DNA of 32,620 nt from Erysipelotrichia bacterium (GTDB lineage: Bacteria; Bacillota_I; Bacilli_A; Erysipelotrichales; Erysipelotrichaceae), in the NCBI GenBank assembly GCA_009916335.1, contig SAAR01000007.1:1-32620 (forward strand). Direction: 5' to 3'. Below the pieces are notes generated by a model that did not search any database, was not told the origin of the DNA, and was given only the letters and a program-made list of their open reading frames with translations. This document shows, one piece after another, positions 15,614 through 23,217 of the stretch. The position numbers and the translations under genes were made by a program. Every line of letters begins with the position of its first letter. Position 1 is the stretch's first letter.

Positions 15614-16410
15614 TTTCATTAACCTTATTTAAAAAAGAAATCAAAGCAAATTATAAAATTATGTTGCTATTTCTTGCGATTGTTTCATTATATAGCAGTG
15701 TAGTAGTGGCAATGTTTGATCCTAAACTTGGAAAGAGTTTAGAAATGATGGCACAAAGTATGCCAGAATTATTTGCCGCCTTTGGTATGAATGCGACAGG
15801 AACCACATTAATTGAGTTTGTGGCAAATTATCTGTATGGTTTTATTTTAATTGTTATTCCTTTAATTTTTATTATTTTAATGTGTTCACGTTTATTAACA
15901 CGCTATCTTGATAAAGGCTCTATGGCTTATTTATTAGCGACACCAAATACACGCACAAAAATTATAGTAACACAAATTTTAACGAGCCTATTAGCGATTA
16001 TTTTTTTAGTTTTATATACTATGTTGTTAATTGTGGTGTGTGGAATCTTGTTCTTCAATGAAATAATAGATATGCAAGCATTTATATTAGTGAATGCTGG
16101 TTGGTTAGGATTGCTTGTTTTTTTAAGTGGTATGTGTTTCTTATCTGCTACTTTATTCAATGAAAGTAAATTGTCAATAGGAGTAGGAGTGGGACTTAGC
16201 ATTGTCTTTGTATTGATTCAAATGCTTTCACAAGTAGGGGATCAATTAGAATGCTTAAAATATGCAACACCACTTACTTTATTTCAAGTTGATCAGTTAG
16301 TAGCAAAAGATGTGAATGCGATTATGTGTATGTTAGTGTTATATGGTTTAGGGATTGTGATGTACATGTTAGCTATCATTATTTTTAAGAAAAAAGATTT
16401 ATCGTTATAA
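15610..16410 (+). CDS. ABC-2 type permease
   Basis: 266-aa membrane subunit with about six hydrophobic segments, typical of ABC-2 permeases. N-terminal MISLTLFKKEIKANYKIMLLF places the first helix. A large outward loop (PKLGKSLEMMAQSMPELFAAFGM) follows helix 1, as in related exporters. It overlaps the ATPase gene by 4 bp, so the two are coupled and form the full exporter, presumably as a 2+2 complex. Confidence 0.88.
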   Translation: MISLTLFKKEIKANYKIMLLFLAIVSLYSSVVVAMFDPKLGKSLEMMAQSMPELFAAFGMNATGTTLIEFVANYLYGFILIVIPLIFIILMCSRLLTRYLDKGSMAYLLATPNTRTKIIVTQILTSLLAIIFLVLYTMLLIVVCGILFFNEIIDMQAFILVNAGWLGLLVFLSGMCFLSATLFNESKLSIGVGVGLSIVFVLIQMLSQVGDQLECLKYATPLTLFQVDQLVAKDVNAIMCMLVLYGLGIVMYMLAIIIFKKKDLSL

Positions 16411-16415
16411 TCATA

Positions 16416-16467
16416 AAAAAACGAAGTTTGCTGATTGTGAAATGATACAAAAACAACTTCGTTTTTT
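16416..16467. terminator. Terminator after the ABC permease
   Basis: A 13-bp perfect stem AAAAAACGAAGTT (16416-16428) with AACTTCGTTTTTT (16455-16467), loop of 26 nt, ending in a T run. Confidence 0.85.
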
Positions 16468-16594
16468 GATGCATAGAGTGTCTGAGATAAACACGTTAAA
16501 AAAAAGTATTAAGATTCATTTCTAAACTAATTAGAACATTAGTATTACAATTTTGCATTTAACATTTTAATCTTAAATGCGATTGTGTATACTT

Positions 16595-16764
16595 TTAAAA
16601 TGACTTCTTTTGTATAATTTTACCAATAGAATAGGAAGTGTTCATTACAGTTAATGCTATTTCGTTTGTGTTTATTTTTTCATTCGCTAATTTTATAGTT
16701 ATGCTACCAAATTATTCATTACCATAATTTACCTTACATAAAATAATTTTCGCTTTTATAAATT
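16595..16764 (-). pseudogene. Decayed coding remnant, function unknown
   Basis: Between the ABC terminator and the GNAT gene there is no intact ORF. One minus-strand frame reads KAKIILCKVNYGNE, one in-frame stop, then FGSITIKLANEKINTNEIA and LTVMNTSYSIGKIIQKKSF to a stop at 16595. The composition is protein-like, with a single interrupting stop and no start codon. It may be the tail of a gene once co-transcribed with the GNAT gene. I recognise no family. The bases from 16468 to 16594 hold nothing I can identify. Confidence 0.3.
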
Positions 16765-16774
16765 TATGCTTTTC

Positions 16775-17518
16775 CTACTTTAATAGTTTTTTAAATGAAT
16801 TTGCATTTAATATGGTATTAGATATAAATTCCCCTTTATAAAAGTTTGCCCAATTATTAAATACACAAGGAGCATTTTTTGCTTTTTCTAATGTATCAAT
16901 TTTAATGAAATTAAGCTTAATATTATTTGCTAAAGCATATTCAGTTAATTCTTTTACTTCATATTCTACAAAAGGACATTCATTACTATAATAAATAGTA
17001 AAATCTTTATCTTCTATTTTCATATTTCTTGCATGATCATTAAATCTTGGTACTTCTCTATCATCAAATTGTAATGCCAATAACTCATAATCTCCAACAC
17101 TATCTACAACTTTAAAACCATAATGCTCGAAAAATTTCTTTTCACTTAGAAACGGTTTTTTCTTTTTAGATGTTAATGTGCATATACCACTTTTACCTTT
17201 TTCTTTGGAATCATTTATTGCATATTCTAATAATTCTTTTCCAATTCCTTTTCCTTTAAAACTTCCTGCCACCCATAAACAATAAATATATTCGTAGTTG
17301 TTACAACTAATAGGCACCCAAGCTGTTTCTATTGGCTCATATTCTATAAACACTTTTCCTCTTGCATTTAACTTTCTAAATACATGACCATCTTTTAATT
17401 TGCTTTTTATCCATTCCTTTTTGTTTTCAACACCTATTTGATGTTTCTTATCTGCTATTGCACAACATATATGCTCTTCTTCAATATTTTCTAAACTTAA
17501 ATTTATATATTCATTCAT
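16775..17518 (-). CDS. GNAT acetyltransferase with C-terminal YoaP domain
   Basis: 247-aa two-domain protein. Residues 1-150 are a GNAT fold with the acetyl-CoA loop in VAGSFKGKGIGKELLEYAI (Q/RxxGxG/A type) and FFEHYGFKVVD. Residues about 165-247 match the YoaP domain (DFTIYYSNECPFVEYEVKELTEYA, thioredoxin-like with a single Cys before Pro-Phe). It is close in length and layout to B. subtilis YoaP. Acceptor substrate unknown. Its ribosome site GGAAGGAG lies inside the end of the upstream tetR gene, so the two are co-transcribed. Confidence 0.85.
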   Translation of the reverse strand: MNEYINLSLENIEEEHICCAIADKKHQIGVENKKEWIKSKLKDGHVFRKLNARGKVFIEYEPIETAWVPISCNNYEYIYCLWVAGSFKGKGIGKELLEYAINDSKEKGKSGICTLTSKKKKPFLSEKKFFEHYGFKVVDSVGDYELLALQFDDREVPRFNDHARNMKIEDKDFTIYYSNECPFVEYEVKELTEYALANNIKLNFIKIDTLEKAKNAPCVFNNWANFYKGEFISNTILNANSFKKLLK

Positions 17519-17519
17519 A

Positions 17520-18092
17520 TTATTTTACTCCTTCCAATGATTTGATTCCATTGAATATTATATCTAAGGATAAATCAAAACTTTCTTCAATTGATATAGG
17601 ATTGCCAAAAGCATTATTATTAACAAGCAACGCAAAGCCTTCCAAAAACCCTCTTAGTGTTCTTATAATATGTTCTATATTAGAATCGCTTATATTTAAT
17701 GGTTGTAATACTTTAAACAATAATTTGAATAATTTTGACGTAGCATTATTTTTTTCTTCACTTTCAAATTTGTTATACCAAAGCATTGCAGTAAATACAC
17801 CTTTGTTATTTGTGGCATAATCATAAAATGCATAACACATATTACGCAATGCATCATAACCTGCTACACCAACAGCTGATTCAATCGCTTTTTCTCCTAG
17901 TTCTTCCCACCCATAAATCATAAGTTGTTCTTTTATTTCGTTAAGACTTGAAATATGATTGTATAAAGAGGGAGATTTAATGTTTAGTTCTTCAGCAATC
18001 ATTTTTATGGATAAATTACTTAATCCTACTTCGTTTGATAATTTTGCAGAAGTTTTAATAATAAGTGCATCATTAATATTATTTTTAGTCAT
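17520..18092 (-). CDS. TetR/AcrR-family regulator
   Basis: 190 aa. The N-terminal helix-turn-helix is IIKTSAKLSNEVGLSNLSIKMIAEELNIKSPSLYNHISS (residues about 11-50), a typical TetR pattern. The C-terminal part (YDALRNMCYAFYDYATNNKGVFTAMLW ... LRGFLEGFALL) fits the WHG/TetR_C_33 ligand domain. It leads a two-gene operon with the GNAT/YoaP gene and has a near-perfect operator in its own promoter, so it probably represses itself and the acetyltransferase until a ligand binds. Confidence 0.9.
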   Translation of the reverse strand: MTKNNINDALIIKTSAKLSNEVGLSNLSIKMIAEELNIKSPSLYNHISSLNEIKEQLMIYGWEELGEKAIESAVGVAGYDALRNMCYAFYDYATNNKGVFTAMLWYNKFESEEKNNATSKLFKLLFKVLQPLNISDSNIEHIIRTLRGFLEGFALLVNNNAFGNPISIEESFDLSLDIIFNGIKSLEGVK

Positions 18093-18119
18093 ATGTACCT
18101 CCTAACTAATTATATTTAT

Positions 18120-18148
18120 ATTTTAACTAATGTCATTAGTTTGGTCAA
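18120..18148 (-). promoter_or_regulatory. tetR promoter with operator in the spacer
   Basis: On the minus strand TTGACC (18148-18143), 17 bp and TAAAAT (18125-18120). The palindrome AACTAATG-N-CATTAGTT (18125-18141) fills the spacer, so a bound TetR dimer would block polymerase. AGGAGG precedes the tetR ATG. Confidence 0.8.
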
Positions 18149-18241
18149 TAATAAAAAGAAAGAGTATAAAAATACGTTTCATGACTTTTGAGAAATCATA
18201 TGATTTGTATACTTTTTCCTCTCTAACAGTATTGCATTTGT

Positions 18242-18272
18242 AAAAAAATAGAGCTGTTCCTAGTAAAACAGC
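18242..18272 (-). terminator. Orphan intrinsic terminator, possibly the original tRNA-Leu terminator
   Basis: On the minus strand GCTGTT-8-AACAGC is followed by TCTA and seven Ts. No gene now ends just upstream of it on that strand. Next to it lies a 14-bp copy of the tRNA-Leu 3' end (18280-18293), which suggests it once terminated that tRNA transcript. Confidence 0.6.
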
Positions 18273-18279
18273 CCTTTTA

Positions 18280-18293
18280 TATCAATCTGGTGC
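18280..18293. repeat. Left direct repeat of tRNA-Leu 3' end (putative att site)
   Basis: TATCAATCTGGTGC is identical to 21559-21572, which spans the last six bases of tRNA-Leu including CCA plus eight downstream bases. The flanking bases differ. The repeat frames a 3.3-kb AT-rich segment of accessory genes. No integrase gene is present between the copies. Confidence 0.5.
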
Positions 18294-18480
18294 CACAAAG
18301 GTTGTAGTACAACAACTTTTAAGACAATAATTATAGGTAGTAATAAATTCTAATTGATATAAGTATAACACGATAACTATTTTAATGAAAGTCAATCAAT
18401 CTCAAAATATTTATTAAAAACTTGGTATATGTTAAAATATATTTGACAGACAAATAGTAATTTGAAAGTGAGCTGATATT
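18294..18480. other. Intergenic region before the alpha/beta hydrolase gene
   Basis: No ORF. A small hairpin GTTGT-AGT-ACAAC lies near 18300-18312. A weak promoter (TTATTA at 18411-18416, 17 bp, TAAAAT at 18434-18439) could serve the hydrolase gene. Nothing else is recognised. Confidence 0.4.
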
Positions 18481-19341
18481 GTGGAAATATTAGAATTTGG
18501 AAATCAAAAACAAGATAAAATAATTTTGATTCACGGATTTGAAAGTCCATATCAAATATGGGATGATTATATAGAATATTATAAAAAAGACTATTGTGTA
18601 ATTGTTCCTATTTTAACAGGACATAATGTTAATGAGAATACAGATTTTGAATCGTTTGAAAAATGTGTTGAAGAACTAGAAGATTATTATCTTAAAAAAT
18701 ATGGTAATCAGGTATTTGCCGTTTATGGTATGAGTATGGGAGGTGTTTTGGCTAGTATATTATGGCAAAATCAAAATATTAAAATTGACAAATTGATAGT
18801 GGAAAGTTCGCCCCTTTTAGGCTATGGAAATATGATGACAAGAATACTAACCAAGCAATATTTAACAATTACCCATAAAGCACAAGCACGAGATGAAAAA
18901 ACTGTGAGAAGAGCAGTTAATTCTATTATTCCTGAAGATAAATTAGATGTCTTTTTAGAAATGATGGATAATATGTCTGATACAACAATTACTAATTATA
19001 TAAGGCAAATTGGAAGTTATAAATTACCAGGTGATATAAATACTTCTAATACAGAAGTTTACTATTATTATGGTACGAAAATAAACGAATTATTAGCAAA
19101 GAAAACAGCAGAATATATTAGAAAAAAATATCCTAGTTCCAAAATAAAATGTTTTCAAGGTAAAGGACATTGTGAAGATTCTTTACTTAATCCATCTGTT
19201 ATGATAGAAGAATTAGATACAGTATTAGGTATGAAAAAAAGTCATAATTTATCTACTAATTATTCTCAAATTAAAGTAGATAGAGTTAAAGAAACAAAAG
19301 GAATAAATGAAGAGAAGAAGAAAGATGAATTGGAGAGATAA
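18481..19341 (+). CDS. Alpha/beta hydrolase
   Basis: 286-aa serine hydrolase. The oxyanion-hole strand IILIHGFES is at about residues 13-21, the nucleophile elbow GMSMGG at about 83-88 (Ser85), and the catalytic His in GKGHCED near 235. The Asp/Glu is probably in the YYYYGTKINELL region. The last 35 residues are charged and extend beyond the usual fold. Starts with GTG 18481. It is followed by a serine hydrolase of the beta-lactamase fold, suggesting a small operon of hydrolytic enzymes. Substrate unknown. Confidence 0.82.
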   Translation: MEILEFGNQKQDKIILIHGFESPYQIWDDYIEYYKKDYCVIVPILTGHNVNENTDFESFEKCVEELEDYYLKKYGNQVFAVYGMSMGGVLASILWQNQNIKIDKLIVESSPLLGYGNMMTRILTKQYLTITHKAQARDEKTVRRAVNSIIPEDKLDVFLEMMDNMSDTTITNYIRQIGSYKLPGDINTSNTEVYYYYGTKINELLAKKTAEYIRKKYPSSKIKCFQGKGHCEDSLLNPSVMIEELDTVLGMKKSHNLSTNYSQIKVDRVKETKGINEEKKKDELER

Positions 19342-19384
19342 ATTATAATTCGTAGTTTGTTTGAAAAGAAAGTGTGGTGGAATA

Positions 19385-20368
19385 GTGAACAAAGAAAAAT
19401 TACACGAACTTATAAAAGAACAACAACCTAATATATGTCAGATAGTAGCAATTAAGAATAATGAAATTGTTTATAATGATTCTTGGAATAATTATAAAAC
19501 AACAGACAATGTTCATATTGCATCAGTAACAAAAAGTATTATAGCTTTACTTATTGGAATTGCTATTGATAAAGGTATGATAGAAAGTGTTAATCAAAAA
19601 GTATTAGATTTCTTTCCAGATTATGTTATTAAAAGAGGAGAAAAAACAATTAAGGAAGTTACTTTATATAATTTACTTACGATGACAGCACCCTATAAAT
19701 ATAAATCAGAGCCTTGGACTAAAGTATGCACAAGTGAAGATTGGACAAAGTCTGTTCTTGACTTGCTAGGTGGAAGAAATGGAATTACAGGAGAGTTTAA
19801 GTATTCTACATTAGGTATTCATATTTTAAGTTCAATAATAACAAAAGTAAGTAATATGACAACATTAGAATTTGCTAATAAATATCTTTTTAAGCCACTT
19901 GGAATTAAAGAAAGAAAAAATTATGTTGTAAAAAATAAAGAAGAACATATCAGTTTTGTAACATCAAAACTACCAAAAGAAAATGGTTGGTTTTGTGATA
20001 ATAAAGGAATTGTAACATCAGGATTTGGACTATGTTTATCAGCAGAAGATTTAGCAAAAATTGGACAAATGTGTCTTAATAAAGGAAAATATAATGATAA
20101 ACAAATAGTTTCTTCAAAATGGATTGAACAAATAACAACACCATATATAAAGTGTGATGAAAAATTTGCATTTATGCAATATGGCTATTTATGGTGGATT
20201 ATAGATGAAGAAAAGAAAATATATTCAGCCATTGGAGATAGTGGAAATGTAATATATGTTAATGAAGATAAAAATATTGTTATATCAGTTACTGCAACAT
20301 TTAAGCCATTAGTTTTTGATAGAGTAGAGTTTATACAAAAATATGTTGAGTCATTTATAACTGAATAA
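19385..20368 (+). CDS. Serine hydrolase of the beta-lactamase/PBP (class C-like) family
   Basis: 327 aa from GTG 19385, with GGTGG just upstream; TTG 19361 would add eight residues. The SxxK motif is in IASVTKSIIALLIG (about 54). FKYSTLGIHILSSIITKVS corresponds to the YxN box, and the third box region is YGYLWWIIDEEKK followed by SAIGDSGNVIYV. No signal peptide is seen, so it is likely cytoplasmic and more like an esterase or D-aminopeptidase than a resistance enzyme. Confidence 0.83.
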   Translation: MNKEKLHELIKEQQPNICQIVAIKNNEIVYNDSWNNYKTTDNVHIASVTKSIIALLIGIAIDKGMIESVNQKVLDFFPDYVIKRGEKTIKEVTLYNLLTMTAPYKYKSEPWTKVCTSEDWTKSVLDLLGGRNGITGEFKYSTLGIHILSSIITKVSNMTTLEFANKYLFKPLGIKERKNYVVKNKEEHISFVTSKLPKENGWFCDNKGIVTSGFGLCLSAEDLAKIGQMCLNKGKYNDKQIVSSKWIEQITTPYIKCDEKFAFMQYGYLWWIIDEEKKIYSAIGDSGNVIYVNEDKNIVISVTATFKPLVFDRVEFIQKYVESFITE

Positions 20369-20394
20369 CAAATTACAATATATAGAGGAGAGTA

Positions 20395-20595
20395 ATGTAT
20401 ATGAAATTACCAATTGGAGCTAATATGGAAGATTTTAAAAGATGTAAAGAAGTTATAAAAGATATTAAAAAGGAAGATAGTAATTTAGATGAAATAACAC
20501 TAAAAATAATGGATATTTCATATTCTAAAGGTGGCGATTATTCAGAAAAGACTATTTTAGAATATGCAAAGGCATATTTAATGCTTATCGACTAA
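20395..20595 (+). CDS. Small hypothetical protein
   Basis: 66 aa with a good ribosome site (GAGGAGAG at 20385-20392) before ATG 20395. Soluble, alternating Lys and Glu/Asp, probably helical. Not recognised. It is flanked on both sides by the short AAATTACAATA repeat and reads in the same direction as its neighbours. Confidence 0.6.
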   Translation: MYMKLPIGANMEDFKRCKEVIKDIKKEDSNLDEITLKIMDISYSKGGDYSEKTILEYAKAYLMLID

Positions 20596-20615
20596 ATTAC
20601 AATATAAAGGGGAAA

Positions 20616-21065
20616 ATGAAAAATATGGAAGATTTTGATACCATTGAAAAACTTGAGGAATATTTTAAAAAAGTAAATTGTTATGGTAATTATAACTATT
20701 GTTTTACCTGTCAAATAGAACAATCTATGTTGCCAATGCTTTTTGGTGCAGCTGGTGCTGTTACATCAGTTTTAAAAAATAAAAAGGTAATGGGATATTT
20801 ATTTAATCAGAATGATAAAGGAATTGGTTTAATACCAATAGTTGTTGATACACTCAACAAAAATAAAGTTGATTTAGACAATTATATTTTTATAAAACAA
20901 GACAATATTAAAAAGATATCTATAAAAAACGAAGATTTTTTATTTAAAAAGATAAAAATAGAATTGAAAGATAAAACAAAATATATTATAAAAACAGCAA
21001 AAAAAATAAAAAATATAGATTATCACGAAAACAATTTGAATAAATTTATAGAAATGTATAAATAA
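20616..21065 (+). CDS. Hypothetical protein
   Basis: 149 aa with an AAGGGG ribosome site before ATG 20616. It has a short N-terminal helix, a beta-rich part with three cysteines (NCYGNYNYCFTCQIEQ), a small Gly/Ala-rich stretch (LFGAAGAVTSVL) and a Lys-rich C-terminal half. The strand pattern could fit a PH-like domain, but no family is recognised. Codon use is extremely AT-rich (many AAA, ATA), in keeping with the adjacent accessory genes. Confidence 0.6.
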   Translation: MKNMEDFDTIEKLEEYFKKVNCYGNYNYCFTCQIEQSMLPMLFGAAGAVTSVLKNKKVMGYLFNQNDKGIGLIPIVVDTLNKNKVDLDNYIFIKQDNIKKISIKNEDFLFKKIKIELKDKTKYIIKTAKKIKNIDYHENNLNKFIEMYK

Positions 21066-21193
21066 ACTCAAACAACAAATTACAATTAATCGAGCAGATC
21101 ATAAAAGGAATATGAATCTATAAAACTCATATTCCTTTTTCTTTTGAATCTAACATTTTGATATAACCCATTTCTAATAACTGAACCATCATT

Positions 21194-21463
21194 TTAGTAG
21201 TTGATATACCATATAACTTTGCCATTAATTTTATCTTTATAGCCATTTATAAAGACATAATCACTATTTTCAAATATTAAGTAGTCATTATCCTTTACTT
21301 TTAATATATGGGGCTTTACATAGGCAATATTAGTGTTTCTTAAATTAACTATATTACCATTTTCAAATGAATAGTTATTAACACAAGCAAACTTACATAT
21401 CATATCTACTTTCTTTTTTAGTTCTTCACTTATTACAAGTTCTTTAGTTTCTATTGTTAACAT
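21194..21463 (-). CDS. Small hypothetical protein
   Basis: 89 aa, soluble, mixed alpha/beta (MLTIETKELVISEELKKKVD; NDYLIFENSDYVFINGYKD). The ribosome site is weak (GAGAGTGA). It opposes the preceding gene and lies just downstream of tRNA-Leu on the same strand. Not recognised; it could be spurious but has a protein-like residue pattern. Confidence 0.45.
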   Translation of the reverse strand: MLTIETKELVISEELKKKVDMICKFACVNNYSFENGNIVNLRNTNIAYVKPHILKVKDNDYLIFENSDYVFINGYKDKINGKVIWYINY

Positions 21464-21496
21464 ATATTATCACTCTCACTTTCTTTCTGAAATAAC

Positions 21497-21521
21497 AAAA
21501 AAACTAACTATTTCTAGTTAG
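21497..21521 (-). terminator. Present terminator of tRNA-Leu
   Basis: On the minus strand CTAACTA-4-TAGTTAG followed by seven Ts, about 45 bp past the tRNA 3' end. Confidence 0.7.
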
Positions 21522-21566
21522 CATTTATTACTCTCAGATGTATTTTGTCCGAGTTTCCTATCAATC

Positions 21567-21652
21567 TGGTGCAGGAGAGGAGATTTGAACTCCCACGGGT
21601 ATACACCCACTACCCCCTCAAGATAGCGTGTCTGCCATTCCACCACTCCTGC
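21567..21652 (-). tRNA. tRNA-Leu (GAG)
   Basis: 86-nt tRNA with encoded CCA. Acceptor GCAGGAG/CTCCTGC, D-stem GTG/CAC, anticodon stem CTATC/GGTAG with loop TTGAGGG (anticodon GAG at 21619-21617), long variable arm GGGT/ACCC typical of tRNA-Leu, T-arm GGGAG-TTCAAAT-CTCCT. A TATAAT -10 (21667-21662) lies 9 bp upstream. Its 3' end is the right copy of the 14-bp repeat seen at 18280. Confidence 0.95.
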
Positions 21653-21718
21653 ATACCAATAATTATACACAAAAAGAGATAGAAAGCTAGTTTATTGTAG
21701 GAACATCGTGATTATTCC

Positions 21719-21747
21719 TTACATAAGTTGCTGTTTTCTGTTACAAT
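21719..21747 (+). promoter_or_regulatory. Promoter of the carD-like gene
   Basis: TTACAT (21719-21724), 17-bp spacer, TACAAT (21742-21747). This gives a leader of about 80 nt before ATG 21835. Confidence 0.55.
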
Positions 21748-21834
21748 ATAGGTGTAAATAAGTAACGCATTTTCTTGATGATGTAGTAAACTTATCTTGA
21801 ATATGGGTTGCTTTTATTTTCATGGAGGAGAATG

Positions 21835-22335
21835 ATGTATAAAGTTGGAGATTTTATCAAACACAATCGTTATGGTGTGTGCCAGATTGATGAATTGATG
21901 AAACGAAAGATGAGCAATGGAGAGAAAAGACAGTACTATGTTATGCATACATTAAAAGGTGTATCAACGAAGATAAGCACACCTGTGGATAGTGCTGATT
22001 TATGTGCAATCACCTCAGTGGAAGATATTGATAAATTGTTTTTAGAGTTGCCTAATTTGCCGAATATTTGGGAAAATGATAATCACAAACGTGCAGACAA
22101 ATTTCATCAAATATTAGTAGAAGGTGATGTTTTTGCATTAGCAACAATGATTAAAAGCATTTATGAGAAAAGGGAAGAAAAACGTAAGGATAATAAGCTG
22201 TTACAATCGAATGATGCAAAATTGTTATATCAGGCAGAAACGAAACTGAATGATGAATTAGCATTTCGATTAAAAATGGAACCTTCAGAGGTAAGTCCTT
22301 TTATTGCGAAATTTCTTGAAGAATCAATAAAATAA
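21835..22335 (+). CDS. CarD/CdnL-family transcription regulator
   Basis: 166 aa. The N-terminal CarD/TRCF-type RNA-polymerase-interaction domain is seen in YKVGDFIKHNRYGVCQIDELM and YYVMHTLKGVSTKISTPVDSADL (residues 1-60). A helical C-terminal part (about 75-166) would bind DNA near the -10 region. Family members bind the RNA polymerase beta subunit and adjust open-complex stability. ATG 21835 is chosen because GGAGGAG ends 4 bp before it. Single gene ending in a clear terminator. Confidence 0.85.
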   Translation: MYKVGDFIKHNRYGVCQIDELMKRKMSNGEKRQYYVMHTLKGVSTKISTPVDSADLCAITSVEDIDKLFLELPNLPNIWENDNHKRADKFHQILVEGDVFALATMIKSIYEKREEKRKDNKLLQSNDAKLLYQAETKLNDELAFRLKMEPSEVSPFIAKFLEESIK

Positions 22336-22358
22336 AATCTGCGAGAGCAGGTTTTATT
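22331..22358 (+). terminator. Terminator after the carD-like gene
   Basis: AAAATCTGC-GAGA-GCAGGTTTT hairpin with one G-T pair, then ATTTTATTT. The following bases to 22620 hold no ORF. Confidence 0.8.
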
Positions 22359-22623
22359 TTATTTAAGGACAAGCTTTGTTGAAACGAGTAATTTTTTTCC
22401 ATTATAACGTTTTCTAACAGTATGGTAGAGTGTAGTTAAGGATAAAAGAAGAATATATAATAAAGGCTCATATACCACTAAAAAATTCCTATCTATATTT
22501 ATGGAAGTGTTTTATAGTGTGAAAACGGCGTAATAGGAAAAGATGATTTAAAACTAAATAATGTGATACAATGAATAAAAAGTGAATAAGATAAATTTTA
22601 AAAGGCAAAGGAGTGAAGTGAAT

Positions 22624-23088
22624 ATGATAAAAATTCTATTTGTGTGTCATGGCAATATATGCAGATCACCAATGGCAGAGTTTGTGTTTAAAGATATGAT
22701 TAAAAAACAAGGGATAGAGAATGAGTTTTATGTTGCTTCGGCAGCAACTAGCAGAGAAGAAATAGGGAATCCAGTACACTATGGCACACGGCAAAAATTA
22801 GCCAGTTATCATATTTCTACGACAGGGAAAACAGCAGTACAGATGAGCAAGCAGGACTATGATGCGTATGATTATTTAATTGGTATGGAAAGTGTGAATA
22901 TAAGAAATATGCTTAAAATTGTAAAAGCAGATCCACAAGCTAAAATACATCGCTTGCTTGATTATACAAAAAATCCTAGAGATATAGATGATCCATGGTA
23001 TACAGGAAACTTTGATAAAACATATGATGATATTAAAGAAGGTTGTTTTGCTTTGTTGGCAAAGATAAGAAGTGAAAAGGATAAATAA
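22624..23088 (+). CDS. Low-molecular-weight protein-tyrosine phosphatase
   Basis: 154 aa. The phosphate-binding P-loop CHGNICRSP (Cys at residue 8, Arg at 14) follows KILFV at the N-terminus, and the general-acid Asp lies in the conserved DDPWYTG motif (about 123). Full-length family member acting on phosphotyrosine or possibly phosphoarginine, in the cytoplasm. AAAGGAGTG supports ATG 22624; an earlier in-frame GTG at 22582 lacks a site. Monocistronic, with a terminator after it. Confidence 0.92.
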   Translation: MIKILFVCHGNICRSPMAEFVFKDMIKKQGIENEFYVASAATSREEIGNPVHYGTRQKLASYHISTTGKTAVQMSKQDYDAYDYLIGMESVNIRNMLKIVKADPQAKIHRLLDYTKNPRDIDDPWYTGNFDKTYDDIKEGCFALLAKIRSEKDK

Positions 23089-23090
23089 AG

Positions 23091-23113
23091 CTCTTGTTTA
23101 AGCAAGGGTTTTT
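23091..23113 (+). terminator. Terminator after the phosphatase gene
   Basis: CTCTTG-6-CAAGGG stem followed by TTTTT. Confidence 0.75.
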
Positions 23114-23217
23114 ATCATTATAAAAGTTATAATTAGAAAGAGATAATGTAAGAATTAAATTAGAAAGAATAGATAAGTCATGTTATAATAAGGAAGTTGA
23201 TTTAAGGAGAAAAAAGT

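Noticed and set aside
18294..18330. Partial tRNA next to the left 14-bp repeat
   Set aside because: A GTTGT/ACAAC hairpin precedes GCACCA on the minus strand, but the spacing does not fit a T-arm and acceptor stem.
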